Source of the DNA: Leptospirillum sp.
GTDB taxonomy: Bacteria; Nitrospirota; Leptospirillia; Leptospirillales; Leptospirillaceae
Direction: 5' to 3'
DNA: 5,899 nt
Assembly (NCBI GenBank): GCA_027343785.1
Contig: DAHWKF010000121.1
Location: 1 to 5,899, forward strand
Shown: positions 1 through 4,641 of the stretch, one piece after another
Position numbering within the stretch: position 1 is the first letter of the stretch
Layout: each line of letters opens with the position of its first letter
Made by a program: the position numbers and the translations under genes
The notes under the pieces: generated by a model
Seen by the model: only the letters and a program-made list of their open reading frames with translations
Databases searched by the model: none
What the model was told of the DNA's origin: nothing

Positions 1-1
1 A

Positions 2-91
2 TATCACTGTCCGTGTTGTGGCATGGAAAAAGGTCGGGACCACAACGCCTCCCTGAACATCTTGAGACTCGGGCTGGAGTCTCGGGGTTAG
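2..91 (+). CDS. tnpB: TnpB (RNA-guided transposon nuclease), C-terminal end, cut by window edge
   Basis: Frame 2 reads YHCPCCGMEKGRDHNASLNI and ends at TAG (89-91). The CPCCG pair of cysteines followed by RDHNASLNIL is the second half of the zinc ribbon plus the last RuvC block of the TnpB/OrfB family, with Asp at 38-40 as the final RuvC acidic residue. The rest of the protein (about 350-400 aa in the family) lies left of the window, so it cannot be told whether it is intact. TnpB is an omega-RNA-guided DNA nuclease that helps IS200/IS605 and IS607 elements persist after excision. The element's right end follows directly. The partner transposase type is not visible here. An IS607 tnpA fragment sits at 3737, but in the wrong order to belong to this copy. 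Confidence 0.88.
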   Translation, partial: YHCPCCGMEKGRDHNASLNILRLGLESRG

Positions 92-100
92 CCCCCGGAA

Positions 101-130
101 GCTCCGGCGTTTACGCCGGGGAGCAGTCAC
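101..130 (+). mobile_element. Right end (RE) of an IS605/IS607-type element
   Basis: This is a subterminal palindrome (GCTCCGGCG, loop TTTA, CGCCGGGGAGC) followed by AGTCAC. Such a hairpin plus short tail, just downstream of tnpB, is the usual recombination end of these elements, which make no terminal inverted repeats and no target duplication. The last bases (127-129, TCA) provide the TGA stop of the minus-strand antitoxin gene. The insertion boundary therefore falls at or within that gene's last two codons. Confidence 0.6.
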
Positions 131-321
131 AAGAGTCCATCGGCCTTCAGTTTGGCTTCAAGGTCTTCGTGGGAGATTGTGGGCTCGTCCCGTCTCTCCG
201 CAACAATGACAAGGTCTTCAATGTCCTCAAGCAAGGCTTCGTATTCGTCGACGGAGAGCACGACTGACATCTTTTTTCCAGTTTCGTCCGTAATGTAGTG
301 TGGGTGAAGGTTCGGTTTCAT
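127..321 (-). CDS. Short Phd/YefM-type antitoxin, apparently without its toxin
   Basis: The protein is 64 aa. The segment KKMSVVLSVDEYEALLEDIE is the core strand-helix of Phd/YefM antitoxins (V-x-L-S-x-x-E-Y-E-x-L-x-E), and the tail AERRDEPTISHEDLEAKLKA ending in DGLL is typical of the RelE/ParE-linked subgroup. I chose the ATG at 321 because AAAGGA lies just upstream and because MKPNLHPHYITDE is the usual beginning of this short type, which lacks the longer N-terminal DNA-binding segment of E. coli YefM. Another ATG at 336 overlaps the stop of the decayed integrase (ATGA). A toxin gene would be expected directly downstream, below position 127, but transposon DNA lies there. The antitoxin is thus an orphan, or is separated from its toxin by the insertion. 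Its stop codon uses transposon-end bases. Confidence 0.75.
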   Translation of the reverse strand: MKPNLHPHYITDETGKKMSVVLSVDEYEALLEDIEDLVIVAERRDEPTISHEDLEAKLKADGLL

Positions 322-332
322 CCGTTTTCCTT

Positions 333-1480
333 TCATACTGTCGCTTTTTTGCGATTCCGGTTCATGGCCTCCACGGCCTGATCCATGGCCGCCCGTACCG
401 GGTCCAGATTCAGCCGCGCATAGATGCTTGTCGCTTACGAGGTCTTGTGCCCCAATGCCTTTCCGACAATGGGGAGGGAGGTTCCCCCGATGGTCATCCA
501 TGACCCCATTGACCGCCTGAGGTCATGTATCCGTAAATCTTCCAGTTTGGCCCTTTTCAAGAGCGTTCCCCAGGCCCGTTTCGGCTCCATGTAGTGGCCC
601 TTCGCTCCCGGTCCCGGAAGAACGAAGACGGAAGAGGTCTCCGCTCTTCGTCTCCGGAGGATGTCCAGCACATCCGGCCCCAAGGGAACCCGCATCGGGT
701 CGCCGTTCTTGGACCGTTCGCCGGGAATCTTCCAGACGGATCGTTCGAAGTCGATATCCTTCCATCGCATGGAGAGAACGTTGCTTTTCCGGGCCCCCGT
801 AAAAAGGGACAGGAGAATGAAGTCCTTGAATGCCGGGTTCTCGGTCAGGTCCAGAGCCTCGAAGAACCGGGACAGTTCTTCCCCGGAAAGAAAGCGGTCC
901 CGGCTGACCTCCCGGAATCTCTTGATCCCCCGGCAGGGATTCTCCCCCTTATGGTAGCCCCAGATGATCGCCTTCGAGAACAGGGTGGAGAGAAGGGCCA
1001 GGACCCGGTTGCCTGAACGGGCATTTCTTTTCCGATGGTCTTGTGCAGGGCTTCGACCTTCGAGCGGGTGATCCCGGAAAGGATCTGGTTCCCCCATTGC
1101 TTCAGATACTTCTCGAAGCTGTGCCGGTCGTTTCCCGAGGATTTCTTGAGGGAGCCGTGCCGCTCCATGTAGACAAGGAAAAACTCCCCGACCGTGATCC
1201 CTTCCTTCTTTTCCGCCTTCGGATTCTTCCCCTGGGCCAGATCCGTCCTCATCTTCCTGGCCTTTTCCCGGACCATCGCCACATTCAGGTCGGGCCAGAA
1301 GCCGACCTTGAACCTGTCGTGTTTCCGGACCATGAGAACATCAAGGAAAAAGGTCTTGTTTCCCGTGGGGTAGACCTTTATCCCGAGGCCCTTGAGCTCC
1401 GAGTCGCGGACAAGATAGGGCTTCTCCTTCGGGAACAAGGTTTCAAGCCCTTTTTGCGTGAAGTGCTGAATTTCCGACAT
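333..1480 (-). pseudogene. P4-type tyrosine integrase, inactivated by frameshift and nonsense codon
   Basis: Rejoining the frames gives about 382 aa, normal for the family. The N-terminal arm-binding domain (DUF4102; LVRDSELKGLGIKVYPTGNK, then KVGFWPDLNVAMVREKARKM) is at residues about 1-85. A core-binding domain follows. The catalytic domain keeps Arg in TGARKSNVLSM (789-791), Lys (708-710), His and Arg of HDLRRS (525-527, 516-518) and His of GHKTS (447-449). There are two lesions. A one-base deletion at 1010/1011 lies between CAGGC and AACCGG, where relatives read VQANRVLALL. An in-frame TAA lies at 435-437. The same frame continues after it as ATSIYARLNLDPVRAAMDQA to a TGA at 333-335, so the nucleophile Tyr (420-422) is cut off. 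The start at 1480 (MSEIQHF) follows an AAAAGAGA stretch. An ATG at 1501 is possible. The protein would have catalysed site-specific integration of the surrounding element. Confidence 0.9.
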
Positions 1481-1645
1481 TCTCTTTTCATCCCGTTCCA
1501 TTTTCCGGATCGATCCCGAAAACAGACATTCAGGACTGGTGCCACTTCCCGGTCAATTTCGGTTCCATGTTGTACGTCAATTTTCATCAAACAACAAAGA
1601 AACGGATCAAAGGGATAATCCGTTAAAATATTTTGATTTGCTGAA

Positions 1646-1673
1646 TTTATAGGGGTCGATCAATTGATGTCAA
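1646..1673 (-). promoter_or_regulatory. Sigma-70-like promoter for the integrase
   Basis: On the minus strand a perfect TTGACA (1673-1668) and TATAAA (1651-1646) are 16 bases apart. Transcription would start near 1639 and leave a leader of about 150 bases before the integrase start. It could now serve the downstream antitoxin by read-through. The -35 is embedded next to TCAATTGA, a small palindrome that could bind a regulator. The spacing is one base short of ideal. Confidence 0.55.
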
Positions 1674-1699
1674 ACAAGGAAAATACCAGCCAAGAGAAC

Positions 1700-1743
1700 C
1701 ATAATCACTCGGTCAGAGGTTCGAATCCATCCATCTCCAGCAA
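1700..1743 (+). repeat. tRNA 3'-half fragment, putative right attachment site (attR)
   Basis: The stretch fits a tRNA from the anticodon onward. CAT (1700-1702) is followed by AA, then the 3' side of the anticodon stem. CGGTC fits a five-base variable loop. The T-loop is GTTCGAATC (TTCGAAT at 1720-1726), followed by CATCTCC (1732-1738) as acceptor 3' strand and A (1739) as discriminator. The CAT anticodon suggests tRNA-Met or tRNA-Ile2. No 5' half (D-arm, GGAGATG) precedes it. Only two of the five T-stem pairs are Watson-Crick, so it is a decayed copy and not a working gene. Tyrosine integrases often recombine in the anticodon loop and leave just such a 3' copy at the far end of the element. 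The integrase gene begins about 220 bases to the left. Confidence 0.5.
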
Positions 1744-2019
1744 TATCAGTGGTAACCAATAAAACAATTCTCTCTTTGAAAACTTTTTTTGATGGATGTC
1801 AGTTTGTATTACATGTGTCCATGAATATTTCAAGTCTGAAATGACCCAACCAGTGAACAGCGCTGTTACTCGCAGTATTTATTTTGGAATAAAAATTGCT
1901 TGATTATTGTGATGTGATTGAGTCTGTGATCGGAAACAGGCGAAGTCTGTCAGGTCCGGTTTCCGGCACATGTAATGATTTAACCCAGTCCAAGGTGACT
2001 TTATCGAAAGGAAGATGGC
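1744..2019. other. Gene-free stretch before the TRL-like lipoprotein gene
   Basis: No coding region is supported. It is AT-rich in its first two thirds. A perfect 12-base palindrome, AACAGCGCTGTT, lies at 1856-1867. A potential hairpin (CGGAAAC at 1931-1937 pairing with GTTTCCG at 1959-1965) lies about 55 bases before the downstream start codon. I could not pick a convincing promoter, although one for the gene at 2020 should be here. Confidence 0.6.
1856..1867. promoter_or_regulatory. 12-bp perfect palindrome, possible operator
   Basis: AACAGCGCTGTT reads the same on both strands and lies about 150 bases upstream of the lipoprotein start, in otherwise non-coding DNA. It could be a site for a dimeric regulator, but one 12-base palindrome can occur by chance and no second copy was noticed. 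Confidence 0.2.
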
Positions 2020-2367
2020 ATGAAGAAGCTTAAGTCGCTCTTTCTAGCAACCATTATTGTCGGGGCGGTTTCTTTCACGGGCTGCACCATGTGGGCCTCT
2101 CCTTATGGAACGGAGGAGGGGTCAATGGGGATGATCTACACCGATCTCACCGTCGGTTCACCCTTGAAGGACAATCCCAATGCGACATCCCTCAAGAAAG
2201 GTGAGGCCTGCAGCACTTCGATCATCGGTTTCCAGACTGACGGAGACTCTTCTACTCAAACGGCCATGAAAAATGCCGATATTAAACATCTCGTGTCGGT
2301 CAAACATCATGTTACCAGCGTTCTGGGGATCTACACCAAGGTGTGCACGATCGCAAAAGGCCGGTGA
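2020..2367 (+). CDS. TRL-like small lipoprotein
   Basis: The protein is 115 aa. A basic start (MKKLK) and hydrophobic stretch lead to the lipobox FTGC with Cys22, giving a mature lipoprotein of about 94 residues, probably anchored in the outer membrane. The mature part contains MGMIYTDLTVGSPLKDNP, then KKGEACSTSIIGFQTDGD, then AMKNADIKHLVSVKHH and a final VLGIYTKVCTIAKG. This order (G-x-IYTD, KKGEACxxSIxG, A-x-K-x-x-x-I, LGIYxK-x-T) matches the TRL-like family (PF13146), whose molecular function is unknown. AAAGGAAGA seven to fifteen bases upstream of the ATG is a strong ribosome binding site. The gene appears to be alone, with about 50 bases to a terminator-like hairpin. The family name comes from a tRNA-associated locus. 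A tRNA fragment also lies 280 bases upstream here, which may be coincidence. Confidence 0.82.
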   Translation: MKKLKSLFLATIIVGAVSFTGCTMWASPYGTEEGSMGMIYTDLTVGSPLKDNPNATSLKKGEACSTSIIGFQTDGDSSTQTAMKNADIKHLVSVKHHVTSVLGIYTKVCTIAKGR

Positions 2368-2427
2368 TCCATGCATAAAGGAACGAGTCGTCAGAAAAAT
2401 CAGCCGGAAAAGTGAAACGGTGTTCAG

Positions 2428-2470
2428 AAACCGGGAGCAAGCCAGGGACTTGGCGTGTTTCCGGTTTTTT
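2428..2470 (+). terminator. Terminator-like hairpin after the TRL-like gene
   Basis: AAACCGG (2428-2434) pairs with CCGGTTT (2461-2467), and the arm runs into a tract of six T. The 26-base loop holds a second small stem (GCCA with TGGC). The large loop makes it weaker than a textbook Rho-independent terminator, but the position, 60 bases after the stop codon, fits. Confidence 0.45.
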
Positions 2471-2755
2471 GTTCAAGAAAACAGGGACGTGGGCACGTTG
2501 CTTCTGAATGTTTCTCCAACCCTGCCCTCTCTCAATCAACGTCAATGTCCTTAATTGGGCCAGGATACTGCGTTGGCCTCTCCTTTATGCTCGGAATGAT
2601 TCGCAGGTTCTGAATCCCATCCCAACTCAACGCCGATCGATCGTTTTAGCTCTGAGACCCTATCAAACGGTGTTTTGAGCCACTGGATTGCCCAGACAAT
2701 GCCTCTACGCGACATTCTCTCAACAATTGAAACCTGACCCGGGGGGGGATTCTTC
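2471..2755. other. Gene-free stretch between the two lipoprotein genes
   Basis: I see no gene with family signature, start signal and neighbours that agree. A minus-strand open frame (2551-2715) begins MSRRG and ends in EANAVSWPN, but its composition does not convince. A run of eight G lies at 2741-2748, just before a possible promoter. Confidence 0.5.
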
Positions 2756-2784
2756 TTGATGATGAAATATAGCGGGTATATGCT
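2756..2784 (+). promoter_or_regulatory. Possible promoter of the second lipoprotein gene
   Basis: TTGATG (2756-2761) and TATGCT (2779-2784) are 17 bases apart, each matching the sigma-70 consensus in four of six positions. Transcription would begin near 2791, giving a leader of about 70 bases. The run of eight G (2741-2748) lies immediately upstream. The match is modest. Confidence 0.3.
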
Positions 2785-2862
2785 CAATAATGAGGCCCGA
2801 AGATGAATGCAGCTCCGGATTGCCTCCGTTCGTGCCATCAGTTTTCGCAAGGAGGTTCGAAA

Positions 2863-3582
2863 ATGCTTCTTCGGGGGAAGAAATATATCTTCGACATGAT
2901 CTTGCTGGGTCTTGTCCTCGCGTTTTCCGGCTGTGCCCACAACAGGGTTACCCTGGGATTTTCGCCCATATCCGGAAAAGGTATCGGGACACTTCCATCA
3001 GAAACAGTTGTCATCTCGACCTTGCAGGATCATCGGTTTCGTCTGTATTCGTTTGAAGCCAATGACATGCCCGATATTGTCGGGTGGGGGCAGGCTACCG
3101 GTACGCTTTATACGCCACAGAACATCCCGGCCCATGTTTCCCGCGCTCTGGCGGAGCAATACAAAGCGCTGGGGATGCATGCCCGTTATGAGCCCGGACT
3201 GGGTTGCCGGGTCAAGAAGGATATCGGTGGGCATTCCCGTTTGATCTTGACAGGTGAAGTGCCTGGATCGGGAACGGTCCTGTGCGGTTCGATCATCGAT
3301 TATCAGTTCCAGATCGACCACCCGATGGTAGGGTTCGGGACCGAAATTTCAACGTACGACATGGCGGCGGGAGCCACCGTCAAGGCTCAGGTGACGCTCC
3401 ATCTCTATTTGGCTGATGCCAGCGACGGTCGCATCCTCTGGGAAGGAATCGTGGATGAAGCCCGGGGTATGAGAAATGCCCATCCCCCCGATCTGAACGC
3501 CAAAGGGGTTTCACTTCTTGAAAAGACCCTGGCTCGGACGATTGTCAAATCAGCCAAGGCGTTTTCCCCCTCCCTCGAATAG
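2863..3582 (+). CDS. Lipoprotein of unknown function (YajG-like fold possible)
   Basis: The protein is 239 aa. AAGGAGG seven bases before the ATG at 2863 decides the start over an upstream in-frame ATG at 2803. That longer start would also put 20 polar residues before the signal peptide. Basic residues (RGKK) and a hydrophobic segment precede the lipobox FSGC, with Cys24 as lipidated residue. The mature domain has a pattern common in YajG-like and related outer-membrane lipoproteins. A beta strand (SETVVISTLQDHR) comes first, then a helix (VSRALAEQYKALGMHARYEP), a strand (RLILTGEV), a further strand pair (ATVKAQVTLHLYLADASDG, RILWEGIVDE) and a C-terminal helix (LLEKTLARTIVKSAKAF). Two mature cysteines (in GLGCRV and TVLCGS) could form a disulfide. 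I do not recognise a specific family or function. The gene stands alone between terminator-like hairpins. Confidence 0.75.
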   Translation: MLLRGKKYIFDMILLGLVLAFSGCAHNRVTLGFSPISGKGIGTLPSETVVISTLQDHRFRLYSFEANDMPDIVGWGQATGTLYTPQNIPAHVSRALAEQYKALGMHARYEPGLGCRVKKDIGGHSRLILTGEVPGSGTVLCGSIIDYQFQIDHPMVGFGTEISTYDMAAGATVKAQVTLHLYLADASDGRILWEGIVDEARGMRNAHPPDLNAKGVSLLEKTLARTIVKSAKAFSPSLE

Positions 3583-3595
3583 TTTTCGAAGACCC

Positions 3596-3635
3596 CGGAG
3601 CTTTTGTCTGATTCAGGAAGGTTCCGTTGTTTTTT
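3596..3635 (+). terminator. Rho-independent terminator after the second lipoprotein gene
   Basis: CGGAGCTTT (3596-3604) pairs with AAGGTTCCG (3618-3626) through nine pairs, two of them G-T. The loop is 13 bases and TTGTTTTTT follows. It starts 13 bases after the stop codon at 3582. Confidence 0.55.
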
Positions 3636-3685
3636 GGGTCGCATGCTCCGGATATCGTTCTGTCCGTTTGAAGGTTTTGTCCCGG

Positions 3686-4156
3686 GGTTAAACAGTTTAC
3701 TTAAAATATGATCTAAATGAATCCAATCTCTACAATATGGAAAGATTCGTAGGGATAAGCGAAGCGGCAAAAGCATTGGGCGTCTCCATCACAACGCTCC
3801 GACGATGGGAAGCGACCGGAAAGCTTGCGGCTGAACATACGGCGGGAGGCCATCGCCGGTACGACCTGGCGAAGTTGCGTCCGGAGTGGTTTCGGGCGGC
3901 AGATGAGGCCCATCGCAAGACTGTGGCGTATGCCCGTGTTTCCAGCCCCGACCAGAAAGAAGATCTGGAGCGACAGAAACAGGTTTTGGAACTGTACTGC
4001 GCACGTCAGGGCTGGACCTTCGAGGTCATTTCCGATCTCGGTTCCGGCATGAACTATCACAAGAAGGGCTTGAAGCGTCTGCTGGATTCCGTCATTGAGG
4101 GACGAGTCGGGCGGCTTGGTCATCACCCACAAGGACCGGCTCCTGCGCTTCGGTCT
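3686..4156 (+). mobile_element. tnpA: Left part of an IS607-type element
   Basis: This covers the AT-rich left flank (GGTTAAACAGTTTACTTAAAA, 20 bases of it at 3686-3705) and the tnpA remnant. IS607 elements have no terminal inverted repeats, so the left boundary is a guess based on the composition change after the terminator at 3635. The right break near 4156 is where similarity to TnpA ends. The tnpB half of this copy is missing. Confidence 0.45.
3737..4156 (+). pseudogene. tnpA: IS607-family serine recombinase TnpA, frameshifted and truncated
   Basis: Residues 1-50 form a MerR-like helix-turn-helix (VGISEAAKALGVSITTLRRW, then GKLAAEHTAGGHRRYDLAKL), the DNA-binding domain of IS607 transposases. 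YARVSSPDQKEDLERQKQ begins the serine-recombinase catalytic domain with Ser69 as nucleophile, and DLGSGMNYHKKGLKRLLD follows. At 4115-4118 the sequence CTTG stands where relatives have CTG GTC. An extra T at 4116/4117 throws the frame, which stops at 4157-4159 after GHHPQGPAPALRS. In the shifted frame the true sequence resumes as LVITHKDRLLRFG and then breaks off near 4156. The C-terminal third (about 60-70 residues) and tnpB are absent, so it cannot transpose itself. No clear Shine-Dalgarno precedes the ATG. TACAAT directly abuts it. Confidence 0.88.
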
Positions 4157-4229
4157 TGATATCAATCGGGGGAGTATTGTCAGAAGATCGGTGGGGGCTT
4201 CCTGGACCATGTTTCCCCGATCCCGACGG
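4157..4229. other. Junction between IS607 debris and activator relic
   Basis: After TnpA similarity ends at about 4156, no frame on either strand gives a recognisable protein until the activator relic begins. It may be further decayed activator coding sequence (Walker B and beyond), but I could not align it. Confidence 0.3.
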
Positions 4230-4575
4230 ATTGCCGATTTCAGGGGGATGTCGGCTTATTTTTCGCCCCAATTCCCCCACTCTCCGGTAAACGTCGATCT
4301 CCGGTAAAAGCTCTTTTTTCGTGTCCAAACCTTTCTCTTTCAATCAGATTTCGGGGAGGCCCGAACCGTCGACAGCCGCAAAAGGCTTGGATGTACGGGG
4401 GATTCGATTTGTGGATGGTTTGTGAACCCCGTTCCTTGTCTGTTCCGGTTTCTCAACGATGGAGCAAGGTCGAAGGCAGATGGGCGACACGGTGAATCGT
4501 GGCCAGCATGCGGGAGAAAGCCGGTGATTCTCCGAAGTGCCCTTCCATAATGGTGAAAACCTTCCCTGATATTGT
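4230..4575 (-). pseudogene. Decayed AAA+ domain of a sigma-54-dependent activator (NtrC family)
   Basis: On the minus strand GHFGESPAFSRMLATIHRVA (ending LPSTLLHR, 4548-4456) matches the entry into the sigma-54 activator domain (GESPAM-x-x-x-L-x-x-I-x-x-VA...VLIRGESGTGKE). Directly after, TGA-E-T-G-T-D-K-E (4455-4432) stands for Walker A GESGTGKE, with a stop replacing the first Gly and Asp replacing a Gly. TIH (for AIH) follows, and after the family's usual spacing comes NLIERERFGHEKRAFTGD, with RAFTGD (4314-4297) for the sigma-54-contacting GAFTGA loop. A further frameshift near 4290 then gives YRRVGEL and EIGN, which resemble the stretch leading to Walker B (YRR-x-G-x-FELA, DEIG). Receiver and helix-turn-helix domains are not visible. 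The fragment lies between the broken IS607 piece and cydA, pointing away from cydA. End points are approximate. Confidence 0.75.
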
Positions 4576-4641
4576 TGGATGAGGCAGAGGATTCTTTCGG
4601 GGTTTGCTTTCCGGTTTATTTTTATTGATGAGGAGGAGCGC

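Larger units (their letters stand above)
1..131 (+). ncRNA. Probable 3' part of TnpB omega RNA / transposon right end
   Basis: In these elements the 3' end of tnpB and the right-end sequence form the guide RNA scaffold. Two hairpins are visible. CGGGG/CCCCG (83-87 with 93-97) carries the tnpB stop in its loop. CCGGCG/CGCCGG (104-109 with 114-119) has a TTTA loop, and GCT/AGC can extend it around a GG bulge. The sequence then ends GGAGCAGTCAC at 130, a typical right-end terminus. By family knowledge the guide would start at about 131-132 and be read from flanking DNA, here the end of the antitoxin gene. The 5' end of the RNA lies in tnpB and is not defined. The boundary is good to a few bases only. 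Confidence 0.6.

Noticed and set aside
594..1618. Plus-strand open frames of 98-191 residues
   Set aside because: They lie opposite the integrase, whose domains and catalytic residues are clear on the minus strand. No family pattern appears in the plus frames.
1621..1670. CRISPR-like or tandem repeat structure in the AT-rich region (AAAATATTTT, TCAATTGA)
   Set aside because: They are single short palindromes with no repeat periodicity.
1700..1743. A functional tRNA gene
   Set aside because: There is no 5' acceptor strand, D-arm or anticodon 5' stem, and the T-stem pairs poorly.
2551..2940. 129-residue minus-strand open frame containing MSRRG-x-x-W, briefly like the IS3 transposase MSRRGNCWDN motif
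   Set aside because: The DDE context (E after ESF, tail before SPVEFE) is absent, composition is unconvincing and its start overlaps the lipoprotein signal peptide region. At most a very decayed remnant.
3595..3653. Inverted repeat CCGGAGC ... GCTCCGG as a long-range structure
   Set aside because: The 45-base gap and lack of a T tract after the right arm favour the shorter terminator hairpin that uses the same left arm.
3713..4210. 165-residue minus-strand open frame
   Set aside because: It is opposite the IS607 tnpA remnant and has no signature of its own.
4092..4343. Minus-strand open frame MKEKGLD..., considered as an IS3 OrfA piece because of ELLPEIDVYRRVGELG
   Set aside because: It is better explained as the shifted frame of the sigma-54 activator relic (YRRVGEL and EIGN after the FTG loop).
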